DNA from: Erysipelothrix sp.
GTDB lineage: Bacteria > Bacillota_I > Bacilli_A > Erysipelotrichales > Erysipelotrichaceae
Length of the DNA: 64,000 nucleotides
Assembly (NCBI GenBank): GCA_018335655.1
Contig: JAGXRX010000014.1
Location: forward strand, 1-64,000
Direction of reading: 5' to 3'
A model generated the notes under the pieces. It ran no database searches. It saw only the letters and a list, made by a program, of their open reading frames with translations, and was not told where the DNA came from. Every line of letters begins with the position of its first letter. Position 1 is the stretch's first letter. Shown piece by piece: positions 19,756 through 30,002 of the stretch. The position numbers and the translations under genes are program-made.

Positions 19756-21510
19756 ATGAGTATAATCAAAAGAATGGTCACCTGCTATATCAATGATATT
19801 CCAGTGACAGTTCCAAAAGGCACAACCATTCTTCAAGCAGCCGCGAAAGTAGGCATGCATATTCCAACATTATGTCATCTTGATTTACACGATATTGGCG
19901 TAGTCAATCGCCAAGCTTTATGTCGCATTTGCGTTGTGGAAGATGAAAAAAGAGAATTGTTAGTACCATCATGTGCTCAAGAAGTAACATCCGGTCAAAG
20001 AATACTTACTGACTCTAAAAAAGCCGTTATGGCACGTCGAATAAATCTTGAACTATTACTTTCGAATCATCCTCAGGATTGCTTAATGTGTGTTAAGAAT
20101 CTCGATTGTGACTTACAAAGTCTTGCACATGAGATGAACATTCGCCAAATTCATTATCCAGGTGAAAAAACGAATCATCCTATTGATGAATCATCTTTCT
20201 CAATTTTTAAAAATCCTAACAAATGTATCATGTGTCGTCGCTGTATTACCATGTGTAATGAGATGCAAACAGTAGGTGTACTATCTGCTGTTAATCGTGG
20301 ATTTGATTCTACAGTATCGACGGCCTTTAATCTTGATCTTCAAGATACAAGCTGTACGTATTGTGGTCAATGTGCTTCAGTATGTCCTACAGCTGCACTT
20401 GCTGAAATTGATTCAACACCTCTTGTTTGGCGTCAAATTAATAATCCTAAGAAGCATGTTAGTGTTCAAGTTGCCCCTGCTGTTCGTGTTGCGATTGCGG
20501 AAGCCTTTGGACAAGAACCAGGTACGATTTCTACAGGTAAAATTGTTACTGCACTTCGTCGTCTAGGATTTGATAGCGTATTTGATACTAACTTTGCAGC
20601 GGATTTAACGGTCATTGAAGAAGCTCATGAATTTGTGGAACGAGTTAAAGCAGGGAATAGACTTCCGATGCTGACATCATGTTGTCCTGCATGGGTTAAT
20701 TTTATAGAACAACAGTTTCCTGACTTAGTCAATGTACCATCAACGTGTAAATCTCCTCAACAAATGATGGGGGCGATTACAAAAACATATTATGCTCAGG
20801 AAGCAAATTTAGATGTTCAACAACTTGTTACTGTGTCTATCATGCCATGTGTCGCAAAGAAAGCAGAATCCGCTAAAGAAGGATTTAATGATGAAGGCTT
20901 TATGGATGTGGATTATGTGCTCACCACTCGTGAGTTAGCACGTATGATTAAGGAAGCTGCTATCGATTTTAATCAACTCCATGAAAGTGAATTTGATTCA
21001 CCATTAGGAGAGTCTACAGGAGCTGCAGTCATCTTTGGTACCTCTGGTGGAGTAATGGAGGCTGCTATTCGAACGGCTTATGAAATGATTACAGGAAAAC
21101 CTTTAAAAGAAGTTAAGTTTGAATCACTTCGTGGTTTCGATGGAATTCGTAGTGCAAGTATTGATGTGGGTGGTAAAACGCTCAATGTTGCGATAGCTCA
21201 TGAGCTAGGAAATGCTCGTAAACTTCTTGAAGCGATATCGAATGAAGAAGTTCATTATGACTTACTTGAAATTATGGCTTGTCCTGGTGGTTGTATTGGT
21301 GGAGGAGGACAACCTTATCATCATGGTAATGTTAATATATTAGAAAAACGTCGTGCTGCTATTTATCAACTCGATGCGGATGCTCCTTTAAGAAAATCTC
21401 ATGAGAATCCTGCGATTATTGCGTTGTATGAGAAATTTCTCAAACAACCTGGTAGTGATGTTGCCCATAAATACTTACATACTCACTATAGTCCTAAACC
21501 AAGAATCTAA
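19756..21510 (+). CDS. [FeFe]-hydrogenase catalytic subunit 1 (HydA-type)
   Basis: H-cluster motifs TSCCPAW, MPCVAKKAE, EIMACPGGCIGGGGQP; N-term FeS domains. Confidence 0.93.
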   Translation: MSIIKRMVTCYINDIPVTVPKGTTILQAAAKVGMHIPTLCHLDLHDIGVVNRQALCRICVVEDEKRELLVPSCAQEVTSGQRILTDSKKAVMARRINLELLLSNHPQDCLMCVKNLDCDLQSLAHEMNIRQIHYPGEKTNHPIDESSFSIFKNPNKCIMCRRCITMCNEMQTVGVLSAVNRGFDSTVSTAFNLDLQDTSCTYCGQCASVCPTAALAEIDSTPLVWRQINNPKKHVSVQVAPAVRVAIAEAFGQEPGTISTGKIVTALRRLGFDSVFDTNFAADLTVIEEAHEFVERVKAGNRLPMLTSCCPAWVNFIEQQFPDLVNVPSTCKSPQQMMGAITKTYYAQEANLDVQQLVTVSIMPCVAKKAESAKEGFNDEGFMDVDYVLTTRELARMIKEAAIDFNQLHESEFDSPLGESTGAAVIFGTSGGVMEAAIRTAYEMITGKPLKEVKFESLRGFDGIRSASIDVGGKTLNVAIAHELGNARKLLEAISNEEVHYDLLEIMACPGGCIGGGGQPYHHGNVNILEKRRAAIYQLDADAPLRKSHENPAIIALYEKFLKQPGSDVAHKYLHTHYSPKPRI

Positions 21511-21535
21511 GTTTTACTCATAATTTTTACTCACT

Positions 21536-21562
21536 TTGATAAGTTTTAATTTATGATATAAT
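21536..21562 (+). promoter_or_regulatory. Candidate promoter for TM2-domain gene
   Basis: TTGATA ... TATAAT with short 15-nt spacer. Confidence 0.45.
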
Positions 21563-21586
21563 AGTCATTAATTAAAGGAGAAGTGT

Positions 21587-21931
21587 ATGTATTGTAAATC
21601 TTGTGGGATTAGCATGGGTGAGAATGTTTCTTATTGTCCATCGTGTGGTGAACCAACAGGGATTGCTTCACATACACAAGCATATAATCCAGAAGCGAAA
21701 AGCCGTATGATTGCAGGGGTTCTAGCACTATTTCTAGGTTATTTAGGAGTTCACAATTTCTATTTAGGACATACGGGCAAAGGTATTGTTCAATTACTTC
21801 TCACGACTGTTGGATGGATCTTGTTCTTTACTGGTCCAATGATTGCGGGGTTATGGTCCTTTATTGAAGCACTTCAATTGTTCCTAGGATCTAAGAATGT
21901 AGATGCGAAAGGAATAAGACTTAAAGATTAA
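21587..21931 (+). CDS. Zinc-ribbon + TM2-domain membrane protein
   Basis: YCKSCGISMGENVSYCPSCGEP; GVLALFLGYLGVHNFYLGHTGKGIVQL. Confidence 0.88.
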   Translation: MYCKSCGISMGENVSYCPSCGEPTGIASHTQAYNPEAKSRMIAGVLALFLGYLGVHNFYLGHTGKGIVQLLLTTVGWILFFTGPMIAGLWSFIEALQLFLGSKNVDAKGIRLKD

Positions 21932-21935
21932 ACAT

Positions 21936-21967
21936 ATCGGATTGAGTGGTTCACTCAATCCGATTTA
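21936..21967 (+). terminator. Terminator
   Basis: ATCGGATTGAGTG gtt CACTCAATCCGAT TT. Confidence 0.75.
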
Positions 21968-21986
21968 AACATTAAAGGAGTATCCT

Positions 21987-23462
21987 GTGAAATCATTACT
22001 AATGTTTTTAATATTATTTATATTTCTGTATGGATGTAGTCCAATCATTGATGAGTGTGGACCATATGCTCAAACTGTTAATGATGGATGTGGCATAAAA
22101 ACAACACTTAAAGATATTGAAGTTATTGCTCCACGACTTATTGGAGCAAATCATGCAATAAGAACATCATCTTTGCCTCAAGCGAGTTGGCTTGATAAAG
22201 CGGTGATTTATGAAATCAATGTTCGCCAATATTCAAAAGAAGGAACGTTTGAAGTAGTTACAAAAGACTTAGAACGCATTAAGGAAATGGGTGTTACCAT
22301 TATATGGCTTATGCCAATTCATCCAATAAGTGAAGTGAATCGAAAAGGGACTCTTGGTTCATATTACTCAATTGCAGACTACTATGGGGTTAATCCTGAG
22401 TTTGGAACCATGGAAGATTTTGATAATTTAGTGAGTACTGCACATTCTTTAGGTCTTAAAGTGATTTTAGATTTAGTCATAAATCATACGGGTTGGGATC
22501 ATCCTTGGATTAGTGAGCATCCTGAATATTATGTTCAAGAAAACGGTCAAATTATTCATCCTCGTGGAACTGATTGGGATGATGTTGCACAACTTAATTT
22601 CTCAAATCCTGATCTTGTCGACGAACTTGTCGCAATGACGACATATTGGGTTGAACAACATAAAGTTGATGGATATCGCGCTGACGTCGCGGGGCTTGTT
22701 CCTGTAGCGGTTTGGGAGAAAATTCATCAAGGCTTAATTCAAGTTAATCCTGAAGTGTTTATGTTAGCTGAAGATCATACAGTGTTAAACTGGTTTGATG
22801 TCTTTCATTCTAATTATGGTGGATGGCCACTTATGCGAGTGTTTCGTAGCATTGCGAATGGTAATGATAATGACCAGTTGTTCCTTGATTATTTAAGTGA
22901 TTCACATCGTATGTATCCTAGAGGTAACTTTCCAATGATCTTTACGACCAATCATGATGAGAATTCTTGGAATGGGCTTCCTAAGGATCAATACAAAGAT
23001 CATTTAGCGTTAGTCAATGCATTAACATTCTTACTTCCAGGACTTCCGCTTATTTATAATGGACAGGAATCAAGTCTTGAAAAACAATTACTATTCTTTG
23101 AAAAAGATGAGATAGACTGGAATAACTATGATTTAATGCAGATGTATGAAGAGTTAATTGCGCTTAAAAAAGCTAATGAAGCTTTAAATACAACCAATCA
23201 TGTTCATTCTACAGTGTGGATTGAAGATACAAATCCTTCAGTATTATCATTCTTAAGAAAGTCTTCAACTGATGAAAACAAAGTCCTGGTGCTTGCCAAC
23301 TTGTCTAAGAATGAACAAAATGTTGTAGTTCATTTATCTGATGAACATTCGGGTATGTATAGCGTTTGGAAAGAAGAAAATGTAATCATGCTACCTAAAC
23401 TATTTGAAGTAACGTTGCAACCATTAGAACTAAAAGTGTTTACACACTCAATTAATCCATAA
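21987..23462 (+). CDS. Alpha-amylase-family glycosidase, lipoprotein
   Basis: Lipobox-like FLYGC; GH13-like motifs DLVINH, DGYRADVA, TTNHDEN. Confidence 0.88.
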   Translation: MKSLLMFLILFIFLYGCSPIIDECGPYAQTVNDGCGIKTTLKDIEVIAPRLIGANHAIRTSSLPQASWLDKAVIYEINVRQYSKEGTFEVVTKDLERIKEMGVTIIWLMPIHPISEVNRKGTLGSYYSIADYYGVNPEFGTMEDFDNLVSTAHSLGLKVILDLVINHTGWDHPWISEHPEYYVQENGQIIHPRGTDWDDVAQLNFSNPDLVDELVAMTTYWVEQHKVDGYRADVAGLVPVAVWEKIHQGLIQVNPEVFMLAEDHTVLNWFDVFHSNYGGWPLMRVFRSIANGNDNDQLFLDYLSDSHRMYPRGNFPMIFTTNHDENSWNGLPKDQYKDHLALVNALTFLLPGLPLIYNGQESSLEKQLLFFEKDEIDWNNYDLMQMYEELIALKKANEALNTTNHVHSTVWIEDTNPSVLSFLRKSSTDENKVLVLANLSKNEQNVVVHLSDEHSGMYSVWKEENVIMLPKLFEVTLQPLELKVFTHSINP

Positions 23463-23468
23463 ACAAAC

Positions 23469-23500
23469 AAGGCCATTAGATTAATATCCAATGGCCTTTT
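23469..23500. terminator. Bidirectional terminator between convergent genes
   Basis: AAGGCCATT...AATGGCCTT, A/T runs each side. Confidence 0.75.
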
Positions 23501-23506
23501 CTATTA

Positions 23507-23707
23507 TTATCTTTGATCAACTGGGCATGTAGTAATGCCAAAAAGTTTGTATAATCCACATAAGCCAACATAAGCAGTGATTGCCATCGCGGCTGCGAAG
23601 ATTAAAAGTGGCGTTCTAAATGCTGGTAGCAAGAACGCTCCTAACAGTGAAACGACCGCAACTCCATAGCGAATATTTGCATCTTTTTTTCCTACGTTTT
23701 TTTTCAT
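23507..23707 (-). CDS. DUF2892-like small membrane protein
   Basis: MKKNVGKKDANIRYGV...YVGLCGLYKLFGITTCPVDQR. Confidence 0.75.
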   Translation of the reverse strand: MKKNVGKKDANIRYGVAVVSLLGAFLLPAFRTPLLIFAAAMAITAYVGLCGLYKLFGITTCPVDQR

Positions 23708-23775
23708 AATTTATCCTCCTGTGAGTCTGATTATAGTCTTCTTATACTAGAGATACAAAGAATATGAACTAAAAC

Positions 23776-23803
23776 TTGAAAAATCAAATGAGAGTGGTAT
23801 AAT
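23776..23803 (+). promoter_or_regulatory. Promoter for tRNA-Lys
   Basis: TTGAAA, 16-nt spacer, TATAAT. Confidence 0.65.
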
Positions 23804-23814
23804 CAAATAGCAAT

Positions 23815-23890
23815 GTCCTGTTAGCTCAGTTGGTAGAGCAACTGACTCTTAATCAGTGGGTCGTGGGTTCGAGCCCCTCACGGGACACCA
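23815..23890 (+). tRNA. tRNA-Lys(CTT)
   Basis: Loop ctCTTaa; encoded CCA. Confidence 0.95.
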
Positions 23891-24054
23891 TTTAACATTT
23901 AGCCATGATTTATCATGGTTTTTTATTACCTTAAAAGTAGAACTATAGTTTTTAAAGAAACAGTGAATTATCATGTTATTAATGATTATCATTTCAAAGA
24001 AGGTTATTTCTTGGTCAAGAACAATAAGTGGTATAATCTTTTTAGGTGATCAAC

Positions 24055-25029
24055 ATGAAAGTATTATTGACGGGAGCAACTGGCAATGTTGGGTTTGAAA
24101 CTTTAAAGAAATTGATTGAACATAAACACGAGGTTACTGTTCTAGAAATTAAAAGTGCTAAAAATAAGAAGAAATTGAATCAATATAAAGATAAGATTTT
24201 CATCGTGTTTGGATCGGTAACTGATGAAAACTTAATTAGTGAACTAATCGTTGGTAAAGATGTGGTGATTCATTTGGCTGCAATTATTCCACCACTAGCA
24301 GATGTAAAACCAGAATTAGCAAGACAAACCAATGTTTTTGGAACGCTGAATATTGTTAATGCGATAAAGAAGCAAATTAAGAAACCTTTTTTAATATATT
24401 CATCATCAATTAGTGTTTATGGTGATCGTTTAGAAAATTATGGCATTCAAGTTGGGGACATGTTGAAACCTAGTTTTGGTGATCATTATGCTGAAACTAA
24501 AATTGAAGCTGAGAATATCATTTTAAACTCAAATATTGAATATACTATATTTAGATTAGGTGCAGTAATGGGTAATCCTAAAATTAATCCATTAATGTTT
24601 CATATGCCTTTAAAAACGAAATTAGAAATTGTAAGCAATGTCGATGTTGGTGAAGCTTTGGCAAAATCAATCAATCACATAGAGGATTTAAAAGGGCAAA
24701 TATTTTATCTTGGTGGTGGCGAAAAATGTCGAACAAGTTATCACGAATTTTTGGAAAATATGTTTAAAATATATGGTTTAAAAACTCGAGGTATAAACTT
24801 GGATGCGTTTGCATCTAACAATTTCCACTGTGGATATTATATCGATGGTCATAGATTGAACAATATTTTACACTTTCAAAATGATACGCTAATAACTTAC
24901 TATGAAAGATTGAAAAAAGAAACTCCTATTCACAAGAGATTTATAACTAATGTATTTAGTCAACCTATTCTTTATTATATGCAAAGAAAATCCATTTTCT
25001 TAAAACATGATAATGTGACTAGGAGATAA
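24055..25029 (+). CDS. NAD-dependent epimerase/dehydratase (SDR)
   Basis: MKVLLTGATGNVG; extended SDR features. Confidence 0.85.
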   Translation: MKVLLTGATGNVGFETLKKLIEHKHEVTVLEIKSAKNKKKLNQYKDKIFIVFGSVTDENLISELIVGKDVVIHLAAIIPPLADVKPELARQTNVFGTLNIVNAIKKQIKKPFLIYSSSISVYGDRLENYGIQVGDMLKPSFGDHYAETKIEAENIILNSNIEYTIFRLGAVMGNPKINPLMFHMPLKTKLEIVSNVDVGEALAKSINHIEDLKGQIFYLGGGEKCRTSYHEFLENMFKIYGLKTRGINLDAFASNNFHCGYYIDGHRLNNILHFQNDTLITYYERLKKETPIHKRFITNVFSQPILYYMQRKSIFLKHDNVTRR

Positions 25030-25153
25030 TCTTAGATTTCCATAAAATGAATCCTTTCAAATTAACCATGATTTATCATGGTTTTATATTACATTCAAAC
25101 ATATTTAGTCTTATGACGTTTAGAATGATAGAATAGATACAAGGACAGCAATT

Positions 25154-25492
25154 ATGAATGTACAAAGACTTATTAATGAAACAGAAGATTATATTGAACA
25201 ACATTTAAGCGAGAAGATTACACTTGAAAAGCTCGCAAGTCATTTAAACATTTCAAAATATTACTATCATCATTTATTTAGTCAAAACAGTAATGAAACT
25301 CTAACTAAGTTTATCACTCGCATTAAGATGGAGCGATCAGCAATTTATATGATTGTATCTAAGAATACAAGTATTACTCAAATTGCATATCAATATGGAT
25401 ATAGTGATTCTAGTTCATTTAGTAAAGCTTTTAAAAGACATTATAAAGTAAGTCCACAAGAATATCGAAAAGCAAGAAAAGACAAGCAATGA
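25154..25492 (+). CDS. AraC-family HTH regulator (DNA-binding domain only)
   Basis: ITLEKLASHLNISKYYYHHLF...ITQIAYQYGYSDSSSFSKAFKRHYKVSPQEYR. Confidence 0.9.
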   Translation: MNVQRLINETEDYIEQHLSEKITLEKLASHLNISKYYYHHLFSQNSNETLTKFITRIKMERSAIYMIVSKNTSITQIAYQYGYSDSSSFSKAFKRHYKVSPQEYRKARKDKQ

Positions 25493-25509
25493 AGTAAAGT
25501 TTAACTATA

Positions 25510-26016
25510 ATGAAGTTAGGAGGAATGATGATGAAACACCCTACAATAGAGATTAAAGAGATTGAATTTAAAGTTATCTATGTTCGTTTTAAAGGTAGTT
25601 ATCTCGAGTTTAGAAAAAATGCAATGAAGATGTTTAAAACGTTAGAAAAGTATGCTAAAAAGAATAATCTTATCGTTGATAATGAAACAAAGGTTATGAC
25701 ACTTTATCATGACAATCCTTTTATTACAGATCAAAGCAATTTAAGAACAAGTGTTGCTCTCTCAGTGCCACTATCCTTTAATGTGGAAGATCATGATGAG
25801 ATAGGGCAACTAACTATAAAAGGGAAGTACGCAGTACTGCATTATTCATTAACACTTAGAGACTATGAAGAAGCTTGGAAGTATTCGTATCATGAATGGC
25901 TATTTAAGAGCCATCATAAACCAAGAGACACATTTCCTTTTGAATTATACGTCACTAAACCTCCAAGAAATTTCAAAGACACAAGTCTTACGGATATCTA
26001 TATACCCATTGAATAA
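25510..26016 (+). CDS. GyrI-like/effector-binding domain protein
   Basis: Adjacent to a HTH-only AraC gene; GyrI-like pattern; family call tentative. Confidence 0.55.
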   Translation: MKLGGMMMKHPTIEIKEIEFKVIYVRFKGSYLEFRKNAMKMFKTLEKYAKKNNLIVDNETKVMTLYHDNPFITDQSNLRTSVALSVPLSFNVEDHDEIGQLTIKGKYAVLHYSLTLRDYEEAWKYSYHEWLFKSHHKPRDTFPFELYVTKPPRNFKDTSLTDIYIPIE

Positions 26017-26156
26017 ATGACAAAGAGAACCATGGAAACATGGTTTTTTGATAACTGAAACAATTTACATTAAATAATGTAAATTTTCTTTTTAAAGTGT
26101 TGTATTTCACTAATTTTTCATATATGATTTATTCATCATTTTTAAGGAGAAAGAGA

Positions 26157-27305
26157 ATGAAAAAAATGTTAATGATGCTCGCAAGCATGTTTGTGCTTTT
26201 TGCGACACTTACTGGATGTGCACCCACATCCGACACCATTAAAATTGGTGTCAATTTAGAGCTAACAGGCCCTGTAGCAGTTTATGGGGTTCCAGAGAAA
26301 CTTGCCTTTGAAATGGCGGTTGATGAGATTAATAAAAAAGGTGGCATTAATGGCAAACTTGTAGAGCTTGTTATCTATGATAATGCCTATGATTCAGCCA
26401 AAGCTGTTGAGAATGCTACAAAGCTTGCAACAGTAGATAAAGTTGTCGCGATGCTTGGTGCCGCAACGTCAGCACCTTCATTGGCAATTGGTCCACTAGC
26501 AAAAGAATTTGAAGTATTATCCTTTACACCATCAGGGACTAACTTAATGGTCACTCGCGATGGTGACAAAGTTAATCCATTTGTGTTTAGAGCAGCTTTT
26601 ATTGACCCATTCCAAGGAAAAGTTCTCGCAAACTTTGCGACTGAAGGACTTAGTGCTACACGCGCTGTCATTATGGGTTCTAACTCATCAGACTATGCCA
26701 AAGACTTAGCTTCCATCTTTAGTACTCAGTTTGCTGCTAATGGTGGGACAGTGCTCAACACACTATACTACTCTGATCCTGATAAAGACTTCAGTGCTCA
26801 ACTTACAGCAATCAAAGCTTTAGGTGAGTTTGATGTATTATTTGTTGCCGACTATGCAGAGCGTGCAGGTCTAATTATTGGACAAGCTCGTGCAGCTGGA
26901 TTAATGATGCCAATTATTGGACCAGATGGTTTTGAGTCACCTGACCTTAATGGTCTAGCAGGTGGAGCAGCCAACGTCTCCGATGTCTTCTTCTCAACAC
27001 ACTTTACAACACTTAGTGATGATCCAGTGGTTCAAAACTTTGTGACTGCTCATAAAGCATTCACAGGAAATGATCCTTCAGCACTATCTGCACTTGCCTA
27101 CGATACCATCTACATGTTATTTGCAGCGATTGAAAAAGCAGGAACAGATCCTGTTAAAATTCGCGATGCACTTGCAAGTACAACTGGCTTTAAAGGAGTA
27201 ACAGGAACCATTAGTTTTGATGCTTTCAATGATCCAGTAAAATCTGCTGTCATTGTTGAACTTCAAAATGGAGAAGCTGTTAACGCAACAGTCGTAAATC
27301 CATAA
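26157..27305 (+). CDS. Branched-chain amino acid ABC transporter substrate-binding lipoprotein (LivK-type)
   Basis: Lipobox LTGC; IKIGVNLELTGPVAVYG...; start ATG 26157. Confidence 0.9.
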   Translation: MKKMLMMLASMFVLFATLTGCAPTSDTIKIGVNLELTGPVAVYGVPEKLAFEMAVDEINKKGGINGKLVELVIYDNAYDSAKAVENATKLATVDKVVAMLGAATSAPSLAIGPLAKEFEVLSFTPSGTNLMVTRDGDKVNPFVFRAAFIDPFQGKVLANFATEGLSATRAVIMGSNSSDYAKDLASIFSTQFAANGGTVLNTLYYSDPDKDFSAQLTAIKALGEFDVLFVADYAERAGLIIGQARAAGLMMPIIGPDGFESPDLNGLAGGAANVSDVFFSTHFTTLSDDPVVQNFVTAHKAFTGNDPSALSALAYDTIYMLFAAIEKAGTDPVKIRDALASTTGFKGVTGTISFDAFNDPVKSAVIVELQNGEAVNATVVNP

Positions 27306-27364
27306 GCTGTGTGATCAAACAGGTGGGACAATCTCTCACCTGTTTGTTTTTAAAAGGAGAAGGT

Positions 27365-28243
27365 ATGACGCAATTTTTACAACAAATCATTAACGGTTTA
27401 TCCATTGGTAGTGTGTATGCGCTTGTCGCATTGGGCTATACAATGGTTTATGGTATTATCAAACTCATCAATTTTGCACATGGTGAGATTTTTATGGTTG
27501 GTGCATATCTTGCTATGATATTAATAACAGTATTTAACTTTCCCTTATGGGCTGCAATGCTTGGTTCAATGGCAGGAAGTGCACTTCTAGGTATCGTCAT
27601 TGAAAAGGTAGCTTATAAGCCTTTAAGAAAAAGTTCACGCACAGCAGCTTTAATTACAGCAATCGGTGTGAGTTTCTTACTTCAAAACGTAATGTTGCTT
27701 ATCATGGGAGCTCGTATTTATACTTTTCCACAAGTATTTCAAAATACAGCATGGATCGTCTTTGGGTTACGTATCAACACACTTCAAATTATGATGTTTC
27801 TGACTTCAATTGCCTTAATGATATTACTTCAATTTATCGTCTTAAAGACAAAAGTAGGTCGTGCTATGCGCGCTGTTGCGGTCGATAAAGAAGCAGCTGC
27901 ACTCATGGGGGTTGATGTGAATAATACCATATCAATGACGTTTGCCCTTGGTAGTGCGCTAGCTGGAGCTGCTGGGGTGATGGTAGGGTTGTATTACATA
28001 TCCATGACACCATATATGGGATTTGCTCCTGGACTTAAAGCCTTTGTGGCAGCTGTCTTTGGGGGTATTGGGATTATTCCTGGTGCGATGTTTGGTGGAT
28101 TTGCGATTGGTATTATTGAAACATTAGTCGCAGGATATGGAAGTACTTTATTTAAGGATGCTGTGGTGTATGCAATCTTAATTATTGTCTTGCTTGTGAA
28201 GCCAAGTGGTTTATTTGGAAAAGGAGGCAAGGAAAAAGTATGA
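27365..28243 (+). CDS. livH: Branched-chain amino acid ABC permease LivH
   Basis: QQIINGLSIGSVYALVALGYTMVYGIIKLINFAHGE. Confidence 0.92.
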   Translation: MTQFLQQIINGLSIGSVYALVALGYTMVYGIIKLINFAHGEIFMVGAYLAMILITVFNFPLWAAMLGSMAGSALLGIVIEKVAYKPLRKSSRTAALITAIGVSFLLQNVMLLIMGARIYTFPQVFQNTAWIVFGLRINTLQIMMFLTSIALMILLQFIVLKTKVGRAMRAVAVDKEAAALMGVDVNNTISMTFALGSALAGAAGVMVGLYYISMTPYMGFAPGLKAFVAAVFGGIGIIPGAMFGGFAIGIIETLVAGYGSTLFKDAVVYAILIIVLLVKPSGLFGKGGKEKV

Positions 28244-29208
28244 ATTTCATTAAAAAGAATCAAAAGATTATTCTTTATGTTGTACTTTGGTTGTTTGTCC
28301 TCATAGGAGTCAATGCCCTCATTGACGCAAGAATTATTAATCCTTATTATCGCTCAGTGTTATATGGCATTGGAATAAATGTCATTTTAGGAGTAAGTCT
28401 TAATATTATTATAGGACTTAGTGGACAGCTTTCACTTGGTCATGGTGGCTTTATGTCAATTGGTGCTTATAGTGCAGCGATTATGTTAAGAAGTAATCCT
28501 ACATTAAGTGGATTAGCCCTTGGTGTTGGGTTAGGACTTATGATTTCATTTGTAGTCTCATACATGGTTGCAATGCCAACACTTAGACTAAAAGGGGATT
28601 ACCTTGCGATTGCAACGCTCGGGGTAGGAGAGATTATACGTATTGTCATTCTTAATCTAGATGTCACAAATGGTGCTAGTGGAATATCGAATATCAAAAA
28701 CTTAATGAGTTGGCCAATGATGTTTATTGTGGCAAGTATTGCAGTGATACTAACATTAAGATTTAAGTATTCAAAGTGGGGTCGTGCAGCAATCTCAATT
28801 AAAGAAGATGAATTAGCTTCAGAAGCCATGGGTGTGAATGTAACCCGCATTAAGGTTATTGCCTTTATGTTTGGTGCACTCCTTGCCGCCATTGCAGGGG
28901 CGATGTATGCAACGACTTACTATGTCGTAAAACCTGAAACCTTTGGTATTGATATGTCGATTAGTATTCTCATTATCGTTGTACTTGGTGGTATGGGATC
29001 ATTGAGTGGTTCTATGGTAGCAGCTGTGTTTGTTGGGGTTGTAAACATGTTTCTTCAAAGCTTTGGACAAGTTAGAATGCTTATCTATGCTCTGATTCTT
29101 ATTCTTGTGATGATCTTTAGACCTGAAGGACTACTTGGACTTGATGAATTGTCATGGAGCACATTAAAGAAGCGACTCTTTAAAAACGTGAAGGCGGTGA
29201 AATCATGA
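28240..29208 (+). CDS. livM: Branched-chain amino acid ABC permease LivM
   Basis: GLSGQLSLGHGGFMSIGAY; operon position. Confidence 0.92.
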   Translation: MNFIKKNQKIILYVVLWLFVLIGVNALIDARIINPYYRSVLYGIGINVILGVSLNIIIGLSGQLSLGHGGFMSIGAYSAAIMLRSNPTLSGLALGVGLGLMISFVVSYMVAMPTLRLKGDYLAIATLGVGEIIRIVILNLDVTNGASGISNIKNLMSWPMMFIVASIAVILTLRFKYSKWGRAAISIKEDELASEAMGVNVTRIKVIAFMFGALLAAIAGAMYATTYYVVKPETFGIDMSISILIIVVLGGMGSLSGSMVAAVFVGVVNMFLQSFGQVRMLIYALILILVMIFRPEGLLGLDELSWSTLKKRLFKNVKAVKS

Positions 29209-30002
29209 AACCACTACTTAGCGTAACACGTCTTAATAAAGCCTTTGGAGGTTTACTGGCAGTCTCAGATGTAAGTTTTGATGTGAATGAGTTTGAACTT
29301 CTAGGACTAATTGGCCCCAATGGAGCAGGAAAGACGACACTCTTCAATGTCATTAGTGGTTTATATGTGCCTACTTCAGGCAGTATTACTCTTAATTCAT
29401 CAGATAAAGTTAAAGTCATTAGTGGATTAGCTCCATATAAGATTACACGTCTTGGTATGGCGCGTACTTTTCAAAATATAAGACTCTTTAAAAATATGAG
29501 TGTGCTCGATAATATTAAAGTGGCCATGAGTGAGCAAGTTAAAACACCACTTTGGACAACTTTACTTCGCTTACCTCACTTCTACAAAGAAGAAGCGCGT
29601 GTTAATGAACAAGCCCATGCTTTTCTTGAAAGTGTTGGACTTGATCATCTTGCGGATCAAAGAGCATCATCACTTCCTTATGGGAAGCAAAGACAGCTTG
29701 AGATTGCACGTGCCTTAGCGACGGGTGCTACCACATTACTTCTTGATGAACCCGCAGCAGGGATGAATCCTCAAGAGACTGAAGCATTAGCAGCATTTAT
29801 AAAGACTATTCATACCTCAAGAGCACTGACGATTTTACTCATCGAGCATGATATGAATTTAATCATGAAGATTACTCAACGAATCATTGTCTTGGATTAT
29901 GGAAAAGTTATTGCGAATGATATTCCTGAAAATATTAAGTTAAATAAACGTGTTATTGAAGCGTATCTAGGAGAGGAGCAAAGTGAGTATGCTCAAGATT
30001 AA
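29205..30002 (+). CDS. livG: Branched-chain amino acid ABC ATPase LivG
   Basis: GPNGAGKTT; LPYGKQRQLEIARAL. Confidence 0.93.
   Translation: MKPLLSVTRLNKAFGGLLAVSDVSFDVNEFELLGLIGPNGAGKTTLFNVISGLYVPTSGSITLNSSDKVKVISGLAPYKITRLGMARTFQNIRLFKNMSVLDNIKVAMSEQVKTPLWTTLLRLPHFYKEEARVNEQAHAFLESVGLDHLADQRASSLPYGKQRQLEIARALATGATTLLLDEPAAGMNPQETEALAAFIKTIHTSRALTILLIEHDMNLIMKITQRIIVLDYGKVIANDIPENIKLNKRVIEAYLGEEQSEYAQD

Noticed and set aside
18431-20566. Shadow ORFs within hydrogenase operon 1 (18431-18625, 18463-18732, 19061-19246, 19471-19860, 20276-20566)
   Set aside because: Fully inside NuoF/HydA genes with clear motifs in the main frame.
23893-25090. Similar hairpins CCATGATTTATCATGG at ~23901 and ~25067
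   Set aside because: Matching terminator stems after tRNA-Lys and after the SDR gene; short and common, no evidence of mobility.
26020-26050. Hairpin AACCATGGAAACATGGTTTTTTG as another tRNA-Leu repeat copy
   Set aside because: Only the CCATGG stem is shared; no tRNA 3' or CATTCTGATACAGAGA sequence, so treated as an ordinary terminator.
26387-26671. Minus-strand 94-aa ORF within the LivK-type gene
   Set aside because: Antisense to a well-supported substrate-binding protein.
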